Shown piece by piece: positions 1-11,822 of a stretch of DNA of 64,000 nucleotides. A model generated the notes under the pieces. The model was not told where the DNA came from, searched no databases, and was given only the letters and a program-made list of their open reading frames with translations. How positions within the stretch are numbered: position 1 is the first letter of the stretch; each line of letters begins with the position of its first letter. The stretch comes from Micropterix aruncella. Its lineage: Eukaryota; Arthropoda; Insecta; Lepidoptera; Micropterigidae. The position numbers were made by a program, and so were the translations under genes. The stretch lies in NCBI GenBank assembly GCA_944548615.1, contig OX155961.1:29680770-29744769 (forward strand), in the 5' to 3' direction.

Positions 1-257
1 GCATATTAGTAAGCGACTCGCTGCTGCAATCGTCTTGCAAAGCGAGAACGCTATAACTTCCAGCGTGATGTAAATGGCGCGTTTTATTTACCAGATAGGT
101 ATAGGTACCAAGTAGCAGCGTGAGTAGCTAAACGAGGACCGTGTTTATGGAGATGTCTCCAAACCTGATAAGTATCTGCATATGTAAGTGTATGCATACA
201 GTAGGGAGGGCTCTGCAATCGGAACCCCCCGCTATATAGGCCGCGACAAATTTCTCG

Positions 258-418
258 GTCCCTCGCTCACATGCTCAGTTTACACGTATTGCATTTATTG
301 AAAACCATGATGCACTGGAACCAATAAGGGATTACGGATTTCTGTCCCTTTATGGTTTCAGCGCATTGGTGTTTAATAAATGCAACGTGTGATCTGAGCA
401 TGTTTGTGAGCGAGGGAC
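258..418. mobile_element. Fold-back MITE-like inverted repeat
   Basis: The ends are inverted copies (GTCCCTCGCTCAC at 258-270 and its complement at 406-418). Pairing continues imperfectly for roughly 75 bases per arm through ATTGCATTTATT / AATAAATGCAA. No coding potential is visible. A small TIR element or long hairpin fits best; no clear target duplication was found. Confidence 0.5.
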
Positions 419-1997
419 AGATCGGGTGCAGGCTGTAGCTTTGCAAACGTAGGGGAAGGGGGCCCAAAGCGGGCACCTTAAAAGAAAGGTAATATATTTT
501 TTGTTAGCAATGACCTACTGCAACCTATTTTTTAGCTTGAGAAGCTTGATTTGAAGCTTTTGAATAAGGTTTGGTAACATTTATCAAAACGTTAAAAACA
601 AAAATATATTAGACAAATTACCAAACTCCCACGAATGACCGCTTTCTTTATTCCACCATAACTTCTAAACTCTTAAACCGATTTAGAAGTGTGTGATATT
701 GTTAGAATTGTTATATCATCCCGAGTGTCGTAGCCGTCATAGGGTACCTTAATTGTTCAAATATCAAGTAAGTGGTTGCCTAAATGTCCAAATGTCAATA
801 AATTAACATAAGTATATCATGTTTAGTATCAAATAAAAGGTCTGATTTAGTATAATTCGTAGAAATACATGTATCTATATAGATAAATACTTAAACTACA
901 AATATTTATTTAAAAAACCGTAATAAAAATAAATATAAATAGGTTCACTTTCTGTAACGGCAGTCGTTTTTTTATTCTTTTTAATATATTTACCTATTTC
1001 TTTAGCTCTTAAATTATTTACAATTACCTAAATAAAACGAGAGAGCGCTCTGAGAATTACGTTAAATATTAACACCCTTATACCACCGCTCCGTAAAGAT
1101 AGTTTTACTGTGTCAGTTCTGCGATCGAACGTTTAGTGTCCGCCCGCTCGCCGGTTTATACGCACGTGGAATCTGCACCTGACGCTTCTTTAACGCTAGA
1201 TTTTTATTGGTCGAACCCTACAGCAGTGACGTCAGCTATATCTTTGCGGGTCTGCCCAATTCAGATATTTTTATCAGGTAGTATGTCGCCTTAATGCGTT
1301 CACTATCCGCGCTCGTCGCCGACTATTCCTTTCAATCAGCTCAACCTCCTTCTCGAAGGAAAGGACAACCATTTTTTTTAAAATAAAATTGTTCATAGCC
1401 ATGTAAATAAATCGTGTTGAATAAATACCCTAATAATTTTCAATTCCTTTTTTTTCTTACATTTTATTACATTTCAATTCCTCACATTTTTATTATCTTA
1501 TGAAATCATTGATTTCTATATCGTAAAGTAAAAATTTCGGCATTCAAAATTTAAATGTAAATTTGTTCTATAATTAGAAAATTTATCTAAAAAGCAATTT
1601 TCGCAGGTTAATATTCGAAAAACTCCTGCACTGAAGAGGAGGAGTTTTTCAACGAGTTGAAAATATTTAAATCCCATCGTATAACATTAACATTCAATAT
1701 ATTGTTTGTTTGCTTCCTCAATATGACAAATAAGTACCGATGACTGACCGCATATCTAATTATTTTCTATCATGATGAGCGTAATTTTGGCATCGACTCT
1801 GATCGATGGCCGAGCCTCTATTGGACAGCCTCGTCTCGATTAATCGATTGATCAATTGACTATCGAATCGACAAATTTGTTATAGTCAGCTGATCAGATA
1901 TTGTAAAAAGTTAAGGCAATATTTCGATGCAGCTTACAAAAAAAATGCCTTTTCCTGTAATATATAGACCTCTTAGAAGCCGTTTTATCTTATTTTT
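419..1997. other. AT-rich intergenic DNA with a promoter-like patch
   Basis: No gene is recognised. Around 1080-1340 the base composition rises and there is a CRE-like GTGACGTCAGC and an inverted CCAAT (ATTGGTC), so a promoter or enhancer is possible. A short hairpin (GAAAAACTCCT / AGGAGTTTTTC) lies near 1617-1650. The remainder is featureless AT-rich sequence. Confidence 0.35.
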
Positions 1998-2985
1998 AAT
2001 TTTCGTCCGAAAAGTAACAGGCGTTCGTTTTAGACGAGTAGTAACTTTAATTTGTAAATTGTACGAAGATTAATAGAAGCTGGGTTACGACGATTCTCGA
2101 TAAAAAAATAAAAAATCCACAGAAGTGGAACAAAAAAGCCTAACCGGCGATATTATGAAAAACCTTGATTGTAATTAAGTTTCTATGGTTTAAAAGAAAA
2201 TTGGATTTGATTTGTTTAATGTAAGTTCTGGTTGAAATTTAACTAACGTTACTCGGTTCCGAAAATTCGCATTTCGTCTGAAAAGTGTCAGGCGGTCATA
2301 AGTGATACTTTAGTACTTGAATTTTTGTTTGTAACTTTCAGTCAAAATTTAAGTTAAGTTTAAAATTTAATATGAGTAAGTATATAGTTTACAGAAAATT
2401 GTATTTGTTTTTTTTTGTAAGTTTTTTTTGGGTTAAAATTAACTTAAAATAACCAAAAATTTGCATTTCGTCCGAAAAGTATCAGGCGTTCATGTTAGAC
2501 GAGGAGTAATTTTGTCTTGTAACTTGTATGAAAATTAAGAGAAATTGAATGATGACAATTCCCGAGAAATATATAAAACATTCCACAGAATTGGACAATC
2601 GAGTCTTTAAGCTCATAAAGCCTCTTTATACTTTATCGATTAGAAGAAAATTGGTCTTATTTTTTTTGTAACTTTTGGTCAAAATTTAACTTGTATTCTT
2701 TATGGTACACATAAATAACTCCAATATCTGTGGTAAAGCGGTTTCAAAAATTTGCATTTCGACCGAAAAGTATCAGGCGTTCATGTCAGACGAGGAGTAA
2801 TTGTATCGTGTAACTTGTATGAATATTATTAAATAATGGGTAATGACGATTCTTGAGGAAAATATGTACCAATCGATCGGATATATCTAGCTTCAATCGA
2901 TCGGATATATCTGACTTCAAAATCGATATTAGATTAACTCATATACCAGGAGCGCATGCGATTGGGTTCGTATTCCCGAAGCGTG
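1998..2985 (+). repeat. Degenerate array of a conserved ~48-bp core, four copies
   Basis: Four copies of a core reading roughly GCATTTCGTCCGAAAAGTAT, then CAGGCGTTCATGT and AGACGAGGAGTAAT, lie at about 1998-2046, 2269-2300, 2463-2510 and 2754-2801. Spacing is 190-290 bases and the flanks are also partly repeated (TTGTATGAA, then GACGATTC-CGAG). A fifth core is at 14382. The cores are much better conserved than the AT-rich spacers. Function unknown; it may be a repeated regulatory element or a transposon relic. Confidence 0.6.
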
Positions 2986-3750
2986 GCCGTGGTCTCAAGT
3001 CGACAGCTGAGTGTGTTCGTCCTTTGCAATAATTTGATATACCTACCTACCTACAAAGTCGCATTCATTAAATGACAGGAAATTCCAGTAAAAAAAACGA
3101 AAAGGCACTCGGGTATGAGAAACCGAACAGAGAGGGACAGCTCGAATCGGCTACTTAACGATTAGTATGCAAATATAGGCGTGCGACAAGTCTCATGTCG
3201 AGGCGGAGGGCACATAGTGCGTTGATCGGCTGATAACGCCTCGTAAAAAGCGCTCGGATAATAAAATCCTTGTCCGATCGCTGATTTACAATCGTTCAGA
3301 CGAATAGATTGCGTCGCTATGGTCGTTTAAAACGAACAGCGCCACACACTGCGTTTTACAGCCGAAGGAGGAATTAAGGTAGATAATAAAACGGAATTAA
3401 TAAATCGATGGAGACAAATAAATATAATTAAATAACACCCCCTCCCTCATTATATCTCTAATCGTGAACATGAATAAATATGACATTTCGTGATAACCCC
3501 CGCGGATGTCATAAACACGACCATTAATATTAATTTATTGCGATATCGCGTAACCTATGGATGCCTAAACAAAACTGTTGACATAATTAATTGTGTTTAC
3601 ATTTCTATTTTTATGCGTTGATATTTTAATAACAACATCGAGTTTCATTTTATTACCGTATTTTGAGCAATAATCAAACGAATTCGTTTATAGTTATAAA
3701 TAAATTAAAAGTAAAAAAGGATTTCTTAAAACAAGCGTCACTTTCCACCA
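2986..3750. other. Intergenic, no feature recognised
   Basis: The stretch 3120-3380 is relatively GC-rich and CpG-containing, which could mark a promoter or 5' exon, but no ORF, splice pattern or known motif was seen. Confidence 0.3.
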
Positions 3751-5000
3751 GGGAGTTCCAGTGGCAATCTCCCGGCTCCATCTGGAGACCTGCGTCATAA
3801 TGTGTAATGAAAAGTACCTAATCACGACAACAAAACGAACGAGCCCTAACTCGACTATCTTAGTACTATTTATCAGTGAGTTCCAGTGGCAATCTCCCGG
3901 CTCCATCTTGAGACCTGCGTCATCATGTTTAATGAAAAGTACCTACTCAAGACAACAAAACGATTGGGCCAAACTCGATTATCTTAGTACTATTTATCAG
4001 GGAGTTCCAGTGGCAATCTCCCGGCTCCATCTTGAGACCTGCCTCATAATGTGTAATGAAAAGTACCTAATCAAGACAACAAAACGAACGAGCCCTAACT
4101 CGACTATCTTAGTAGGTAGGTACTATTTATCAGGGAGTTCAAGTGGCAATCTCCAGGCTCCATCTTGAGACCTGCGTCATAATATGTAATGAAAAGTACC
4201 TAATCAAGACAACAAAACGAACGAGCCCTAACTCGACTATCTTAGTACTATTTATCAGGGAGTTCAAGTGGCAATCTCCAGGCTCCATCTTGAAACCTGC
4301 GTCATAATATGTAATGAAAAGTACCTAATCAAGACAACAAAACGAACGAGCCCTAACTCGACTATCTTAGTACTATTTATCAGGGAGTTCCAGTGGCAAT
4401 CTCCCGGCTCCATCTTGAGACCTGCGTCATCATGTGTAATGAAAAGTACCTAATCAAGACAACAAAACGAACGAGCCCTAACTCGACTATCTTAGTAGGT
4501 ACTATTTATCAGGGGGTTCCAGTGGCAATCTCCCGGCTCCATCTTGAGACCTGCGTCATCATGTTTAACGAAAAATACCTACTCAAGACAACAAAACAAA
4601 TGGGCCAAACTCGACTATCTTAGTAGGTACTATTTATCAGGGAGTTCCAGTGGCAATATTTCGGCTCTATCTTCAGACCTTCGTAATCAAAAGTAGTGGA
4701 AAGTAATCAAAACATATAAAAAACGAGGCCAAACTCTACTATCTTAGCACTTTCCATTAAGGAGTTCCAGTGGCAATCTTCCGGCTCCATCTTCAGGCCC
4801 TCGTCATGATGTGTAATGGAAACTAATCATAATAACAAAACATACCTACTACCCCAAATTCGACTGTCCTACCACTTGCCACCAGGGTGTTTCAGTCCCT
4901 ACATCCCAACTCCATCATCAAATCAGCTCGATGGTATCATAATATTGCATTGTCACCGAACTTAATTATGCCAAATTTCAGCTCAATAGGATATCAGAAT
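3751..5000 (+). repeat. ~125-bp tandem satellite, about ten units
   Basis: Units start with a GGGAGTTCCAGTGGCAATCT-like block at about 3751, 3876, 4000, 4133, 4258, 4383, 4512, 4640, 4760 and 4885. Spacing is 120-133 bases; the longer units carry extra GGTA copies in the tract after CTATCTTAGTA. The first seven units are very similar and the last three decay. Because a unit is close to 126 bases, one plus-strand frame stays open for up to about three units and reads a repeating peptide; I treat this as a by-product of unit length rather than a gene. Confidence 0.85.
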
Positions 5001-5488
5001 GTAGTAGAAAAATGGGTTTCAAATTTTAAAACAGAAAACGTACAAACGAACATCGCAAAATAATATAAAGCTTGTAAAAATACAATATTAAGCCAGGAAT
5101 CGACTGAAGTCTGTTCTCAGATCAGAACAGAAGTTTGTTCACAGATCAGAGAAGATCTATCTGTTCCCAGGGAATGTAGGTACTAGTAGATGCTCTTGAC
5201 CTTAGTCTTAAAGGACACTAAGGCACTTACAAAGGCATAAAAGACAGTAATGGAATCAGGCACGCGCACTTTATAATAAATCTAAAGTGCACTTTGATTA
5301 AAGTCTCACTATGTAAAACTAATAAATTCTTTAATTTCGCGTTGAAAAACAATGAAAACTTTCCAAATTGCATTTACTAGTCTAACATTCTTACTTATTC
5401 TAGCATGAATTATTTATACCTAGGTAGGTAATATATTTTCTAACACGAGTCGCTAATTGTAATCTATTTAAGCTGAGTCCATGGCCAT
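5001..5488. other. Intergenic tail of the satellite
   Basis: This begins with sequence of the type common in moth dispersed repeats (CCAAATTTCAGCTCAATAGG). A short direct repeat built on TGTTC-CAGATCAGA follows at 5113-5155. No gene is visible. Confidence 0.35.
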
Positions 5489-5747
5489 TCTGTGGAATAG
5501 TGGCTAGGTCGCCTGATCTTGCATTAGTTTCTGGGTTCGATTCCCGGCTGTGTAACCATTTTCGTCTGGATAAAATTAACGAAATTGCATTTCAATTATG
5601 TCGATAAAATGCAATAACAAGACACACAGGCTGACACACATGTTACACGCACTTACTTACATACAAATACTTCAGAGTAGGATTGGTTGTAAGAGATTGT
5701 CGCATGATATTAAACCCGCCCATTGTGAAATTTCACAATAATGACGA
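5489..5747 (+). mobile_element. tRNA-derived SINE, copy 1
   Basis: The head carries an A-box-like TAGTGGCTAGGTCGC (5498-5512) and a canonical B box GGGTTCGATTCCCGG (5533-5547). The roughly 190-base body (ACAAGACACAC, TGTTACACGC, GATTGGTTGTAAGAGATTGT) ends in CCCGCCCATTGTGAAATTTC. The same head, body and tail recur on the minus strand at 37131-37400, which confirms a SINE family. The tRNA-like part lacks a clean cloverleaf and is not a tRNA gene. Confidence 0.85.
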
Positions 5748-6622
5748 GAAACATTAATTGAAACCGTTTCATAGTGTTATCCACAAGTTTTCCATTAAAA
5801 TTCAGCCCAATTTTATTATTTTAAATTTTTGCTGAGATCTTCATAGAAATCTGTATGATTTTTAACTTTTAGAGGGTTCATCTACTTAACGGCTTAGAAA
5901 TTGGATACTGCGATATGTTCGTAATCCAATCCAATCTAAATTGTAATCTAAAATTCATTAAGCCATTTTTGCTCGCTTTTAACGTTATCATCAGTGTATT
6001 TCTAATAAGATATAGAATTAAATATTCGTATAACAGTTAAGGTTAGACACTTAAGGTAAGGATAGACTGAGGTTACGTACGCAACGTATGCAAATGACAT
6101 TTAAACCCTTGATTTTTTGCATGGAAACAGATGACTTAGAAACATAGGTAGGTAGGTACTCATCATATGCAACGCTGTCACAGGCGTCCCACTTAACGTC
6201 AACCTGCAATATCCAGATCGACATGGAAAGACAGTAGGTAGGTACTAGGTACGCTGTCCCACGCGTAAAACAAGTGTGTTTCTATAACTTTTGTTACACA
6301 CATAGAATGTCAGCCCATGCGCAGAGAAAAGACATGAGGAAGAACATAAAGAATAGTCTTCATCATATGGTGCATTAATGTATGATATTCTACAAAATGT
6401 TAATCTCATGAATCCCATATCTTCATCTTTTAACTTTCTTGAATGTTTTTTTTTATTTTGTGGTGCACAGATATTCATTTAAAAATTACAAACTGAGTAA
6501 ATTGTTCTCAACCTCATCCTCAAAATCAGAAAACATATTGTACGGTGGTTGTAAACATTACAAGTACACCGTCTTGAAATGACAGCAGCTTTTGATGCCA
6601 TCTATTACGTTGTATACGTGGG
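5748..6622. other. AT-rich intergenic, nothing recognised
   Basis: No gene, RNA or recognisable repeat was seen apart from short GGTA tracts near 6148 and 6236. Confidence 0.3.
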
Positions 6623-6630
6623 ACAAGTGT

Positions 6631-7402
6631 TAGTGATGGGTGTGAACACGAATAGCAATAACAATAACGTGTGATATTTGCAATCACGAAGAACGCGTTA
6701 CGAGAATTTGAAAGAACATGCTATTTGAATCACGGCTACGAACAGCACCGCGTTGCCATCACTCGGCGCCGCTACGACGCGACCGATCACGCGTGATTAT
6801 ATGATCAGTGATTGGCCGTTCTCACTGATCGCCGTCGAACGACCGCGCGGCGCGCCACTGAACGATGATCGGTGAGCGCCTAATTGAACCGTTCATTTGG
6901 TTTCGTTCATTCTTGATGTGATCGGCGATCAGTGGATCAGTGATTTGCCGTTCGTTCTGGGCGAACGCCCGCGCCGGCTGGACGATGACTGATGAGTGGC
7001 GCGTTCATTTCGTACGTAACGTGAATTTGGACACTGTTGTCGCATGAATTTGGACACTGTTATCGCTCGTGTCGTAATCGTTCGTGTAAATGAGTTTGCT
7101 CATGATTTGTTAAAGCAATAAAATAACATTATTTCAGAAAGACGAACTCGGCTTAGCACCAAAAGAGCAAGAGAGATAATCTTTCTGAACGCTAATTCTT
7201 CTAATTACTAATAAATATTAAGCAAATATAATGCGCGTTTCTGTTATCAGTTATCACATTGACGAAACTTTGTTACTTAACGTTTCACAGTACATTTCAG
7301 TACAATCACGAAAATCACGAGTAGCAGTTATTATCACGCGTGAAAAAATACCAGTAACGTGATTGTTGCGTGATTTAAAATTGAGAATCACGCCCATCAC
7401 TA
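6631..7402. mobile_element. Non-autonomous hAT element with 8-bp TSD
   Basis: The terminal inverted repeats are TAGTGATGGG at 6631 and CCCATCACTA ending at 7402. They are flanked by a perfect 8-base duplication ACAAGTGT (6623-6630 and 7403-7410), the hallmark of hAT insertion. The 772-base interior has no transposase. It contains two related blocks rich in GATCAGTGAT-like motifs and CG (about 6790-6880 and 6925-7010), so an internal duplication has occurred. The intact TSD suggests a fairly recent insertion. Confidence 0.88.
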
Positions 7403-7410
7403 ACAAGTGT

Positions 7411-8021
7411 GCACATTTTAAAGTGGGAGCGTTGTATCGTATACTGTTGCATACCTACTCAATCTGTCTCTGTGTGGGCTCAGTCTGCATTGAGATAAAT
7501 ATTGGATTGATTCATACATTGCCATTTTGTTATTACGGGTTTATACAGAATACCGATGTTTCAATCGTAATTTTGTTAAATTACAAGGAATTTTGTTCAA
7601 ACTCCATTTACTCGATTATATACATCAATATTTTCCTTGCGGTCAATACGGAAATAACAGTATACTGTAGTTTCAACATGATTCATGTGTCCTACTATAA
7701 CCGTACGTGTACTATAATACATGCTGTCCTGTTAGAAGCGAGATCCCGAGGTCGCGACGTAATGAACATTATGTTTTAACATCACGACACGGTAACTACC
7801 GTCACGCCAACAGAGTTATGCGTCATGTTAATTCATTCGTGTGGACCACAGTCCGAGTTATATACGTAATCCTTATTGAAACATGCGTATTTCCGTGTAT
7901 AACATCGTTATATTTTCTCAGTGTGTCAATACCGTTATTGTTGATTTTTGCAGGTGTAATCTACTGTTTTGATTATGCGATCATGTGTTGTTTTGGCGCT
8001 TCCACATAGGTAGGACCCATG
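7411..8021. other. Intergenic; long open frames without recognisable product
   Basis: An open frame of about 138 codons begins inside the hAT element and runs to 7779, overlapped by another to 8009. Their translations resemble no family I know and show no obvious codon bias, so they are not called as genes. Confidence 0.3.
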
Positions 8022-9047
8022 TCACAGTAGAAAGAGCTAAGCAGTATGGAAGCTACGTACAAACGATCGAAACGAACGCACTCACACAGACGCACGCTTT
8101 AACAATAAGCTAAGCAGGTGTCGGAGGAAAGTCAGTCGTGGGTGCCAAAATTGATTTTATAGTGTTCAATTCAATGGTGCCACCAAAGGTAAGAATGATT
8201 GATTGTTAAGTTGCTTATCTATACTACTATATACAATTCTTGAGGGCAGTATATGTATGTAAGTCTTTCTGTATGTTTTGATTTGGCTCAAAAACAGCTG
8301 AACCGATTTAGGTAAAACTTCATCAAAGTGTTCCTTAGAATCTCAGTATTAAAAAAGGTATTATTGGGTTGGTTTGATTTGTCTTGACAAAAACTATAAA
8401 CTTGTGCACACGATAAACCTGTCATGTTTGGGCTCGTTTGATTTGTCTTGACAAAAACTATATCATCAGATGCTGGGCATCACACAACCTTGTGTGATGC
8501 CCAGCATCTGATGATGGACTAACTACCTATCCGCACGCAGTGTTGGGCATTTTTCTTTTGTGGACGCACTTCTGTGAGCGCCGAAACGCTTCATCCGATT
8601 GAGCTGAAATTTGGCATGCAGATTGTGGTTGAAATCCGTCCACCCAGCGTTGGCTCCTGACTAGAGGACTCCTCAACGGTAAACAGCAGAGAGCCAACAT
8701 TTTGTATACGCATTCATTTATGATAGCAACTTCCAAGTTTCACCATGACATGGCTGATCTACCCTGGGTTGGCTCCAGATGAGGGGACTCCTCAACGGTC
8801 AACAGCAGAGACTCAAAATTTTGTATTCGCATTCAATTATGATAGGCCCTTTCAAGTTTCACTATGACATGGCTGATGTAACCTGGGTTGGCTCCCGATG
8901 AGGGGACTCCTCAACGGTCAACAGCAGAGATCCAAGACTTCCCCCCGAAGATTGCTTAGCTTATTGTTGAAGCGTGCGTCTGTGTGAGTGCGTTCGTTTT
9001 GATCGTTTGTACGTAGCTTACGTACTGATTAGCTTTTTCTACTGTGA
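8022..9047. mobile_element. 1.03-kb element with 95-bp terminal inverted repeats
   Basis: Left arm 8022-8116 and right arm 8953-9047 are near-identical inverted copies beginning TCACAGTAGAAA. The interior carries two blocks of a repeated unit (GAGGGGACTCCTCAACGGTC near 8777 and 8898) and a diverged third near 8664, plus a perfect 26-bp palindrome. No transposase is present. No convincing target duplication was found, so the superfamily is unassigned. Confidence 0.8.
8462..8515. repeat. Perfect 26-bp palindrome with 2-nt spacer
   Basis: The arms ATCATCAGATGCTGGGCATC plus ACACAA (8462-8487) and their exact complement (8490-8515) are separated by CC only. It lies inside the long-TIR element. 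Confidence 0.9.
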
Positions 9048-10280
9048 TAGGACTTTGTAGTGTAGGTATTTTAAAAACATGTGTCCGACTATTTAAATTT
9101 GTCGCGGAATTCCTACGTGCTTCTTAAAACAGCATAAATAGGTGTGCTACGTCAGCTTTGATGATTCAGTTGGCGGCGTTATTATGTGAATTTCAAACTA
9201 AAATAATCTCCTCAAATGATAGGTACCTACTACAATAACAAGGATTCTTTGGTTATCAGTAGTGATAAAAAGGAAAATTACTTTAAAACTACAAAAACCA
9301 CTTATCGTCGCATCCGTCATATTTATTATGACATTGTCACGGTTGTTCATAAGTATGTAGGTAGGTTTCTACATAGATATTCAATCAATTCAATTCAAAA
9401 TTCTTCATTAAATCTATAAAGTTACACATATTTAAAATGCAAAGCCATCCTAACTAGGCCTCGCCTGTACTAAGATAGGTGTATTATTAATGTAGGTAAT
9501 ATTAATGTTCGTCATGCCATTACAGAAAAGCAGTGCTGTATTTTTGCTTTCCGTGTTAATCATACTTCAATCTCGAAATATTGCAGTTAGACACTTGAAA
9601 TTCGGTACACAGATGCCTTTTTGTACTTACTGAAATCACGTTGTGAACTCATGTTGGTTAAAAATTTTTGTACCTACTTATATTAGAGACGCAAAAAAAA
9701 TTACGACCGCATTTAAGAAAAAACTACATCATTTTGGGAAAAATACCATTTTAATACCACGGAAATACTACAAAATACGAAAAAATACTACTATTAGTAC
9801 TCAAGGTATTAATATAAAAATAAATATAAACAAAAAAAGACTAACCCACTGGTTGATCACCCAGGGAAGGAAAGAAACCGAAAAATTAATTTGCTTTATT
9901 CCTATCTAACTTAACATTCTTAACACAATATTATTAACCTACCATATATTTATGATTATTATTATTTATGATTATTATATATATTATTATTATTATTATC
10001 ACATACCTTTTTAGATAATTTGAAATTTTATTTTTTACTAAAATTTTACTTTACTTGATTTTATTTTTCACGGCATTCTGCAACGAAATTTTTTAGTTAG
10101 CATTAGGCAGTACTTAATTATACGATTCTGAGCCTACCTTAGTGCGGACGTCTCGTGCGATCCAGTTAGGTTAGGTTTAATTCATTTGTAACTGATACTA
10201 TGATTTTTTGTAAAATAAAGAATTTGAATTTATAAAGAATTTGAATTTGAATTTATTAGTTGCTTGACACAATCAGTATC
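9048..10280. other. AT-rich intergenic with microsatellite and LINE-type tail
   Basis: An ATT-rich microsatellite occupies about 9945-10000. A (GAATTT)n tract preceded by AATAAA-like sequence at about 10210-10256 looks like the 3' tail of a LINE or SINE. No gene is recognised. Confidence 0.4.
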
Positions 10281-10390
10281 TGATGGAGAGCGGTGGATGT
10301 TGTGGGAAGGGGGTGTTGGGCTGGGAGAAGTTTAGGGGAGGGGGGCTGGAGGTGTTTGGCACGCGTGGAGGGGGGGGGGGTCTGCTTACC
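10281..10390 (+). repeat. G-rich low-complexity tract
   Basis: The plus strand is dominated by G runs (GTGGGAAGGGGGTGTTGGGC and a run of about 11 G near 10370-10380). It could form G-quadruplexes. No coding call is made. Confidence 0.5.
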
Positions 10391-11811
10391 GGGAAAATCT
10401 TAGTATGGCACAACCGATTTTTTAATGTTGCAATAAAATACGTTCATAGGTTTGTTCATAATTTAAATTTGTGTTTTTTTACTTTACCGGCCTACCAACC
10501 GATGATGAGGGAAAGTTTTGTGAACGTGCTTTTATCGGGTTGAAAACGGAAATATTCATTTTAGGCCCCCTCGAGACGATTAAGACCATTTCCAGATGGA
10601 AGTCTGTCTGTGTGTCTGACTGTGTATTCCTCTACGATAGCACCCAATTGAGCTGAAATTTGGTATAGGTACCTACAGGCATCATTTGCACATGGCAAGA
10701 GTTGAAAATTTTGTGGTTGAAATCTGTCCACCAGGGGGCGCACTAGTCATATTTCAATCTCAAAATATTAGACTAAAAGACCTGAAATTTGGCTTGAGAC
10801 TTGTCATGATGGTTGAAATATTTCATACACAAGCTAATAATATTTATATTTCGCCATACAATTTAATCAAATATTAACGCCATCTGTTGGCGCTTCGCCC
10901 CAAATCCGCCTTTAGCCGAGAAACAAACCGCGCCGCCCGCGGCGGTCGCTCGCGAAATCAACGGTTTCGTCAGTCGGCCGAGAGAGGGCGTTCATCGATT
11001 TTATTCATTAAATTAATATTCAGGTGAATTCAGTCTTTGGCTGCTTGCCGGAAAAGTCTCGGTGTGACCCAACCGATTTTTTAAAAACTATTAGCAACCT
11101 ACAATATACTCGAAGTTTAAATTTATTTTCATTTATTTATTAATTTACAATAACTTTATATATTATGTCATATACACACCATTAACATAATATGGTTGAG
11201 TTGGGAGAGATTGAGCACATCCTATGGTGAAAATGTTTATTCGCATTCCTTACTAGGTCAGAGACCCGTATCTAGGGATGCTGATTTTTGTTTAATAATA
11301 TCGACGAGCTGACTCTTTTGATATTATGAACTTACGTTGCATTGCATAATACATAAGAATATATACATATATACATACACATACATACACACATACATAA
11401 ATATAAATGACACGACAGTGTATGACCTAGGTGCACTGCATTGTTGCTTCAATATGTCGATATCTGGAGTATGTACCGGTATTCTAAAGTGGATTTACTC
11501 GTCACCGCCCGCGCCGATATTACTATAACATACGTATTTATGATCAGTCGTTCTCATTTTAGACCGCGAGTTGAAGCGGCGCGACTTTATCTAGATCCAC
11601 TGTATTTATCGGCCAAACACGCAAATCCACTACATTAATATGAGCCCCGGCATTCAAGAGTGGGCTACGCGTAGTTTGTTATCTCCACACACAATTGTTA
11701 AAACCACATTCATGTGTGGCGATAGCGACGCATTGAATATCCATATTCGTCGTTAGAATTGACAATTTAACGCTTTGACTTCCACATTGGGGAGATACAA
11801 TCACGGAGCTC
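10391..11811. other. Fragments of moth-type dispersed repeats
   Basis: Two diverged copies of a motif CTGCTTRCCGGRAAARTCT followed by CAACCGATTTTTTAA occur near 10381 and 11040. Text such as GAGCTGAAATTTGG (10650) and TGAAATTTGGCTTGAGAC (10783) is typical of short dispersed lepidopteran repeats and recurs at 8600. A CG-rich patch is at 10910-10990. No gene is seen. Confidence 0.4.
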
Positions 11812-11822
11812 TGTCATTACCC

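Noticed and set aside
3761..4623. Open frames of 61-135 codons in the satellite array
   Set aside because: They repeat the same ~42-residue peptide because the unit is near 126 bases; no start, splice or family evidence.
5489..5560. Possible tRNA gene (A and B boxes)
   Set aside because: No acceptable cloverleaf, and the sequence continues into a body shared with another copy: a SINE head.
7363..8009. 138- and 100-codon overlapping frames
   Set aside because: One starts inside a hAT element; hydrophobic, AT-rich translation with no recognisable domain.
10160..10180. Telomere-like TTAGG repeats
   Set aside because: Only two adjacent units (GTTAGGTTAGG); not an array.
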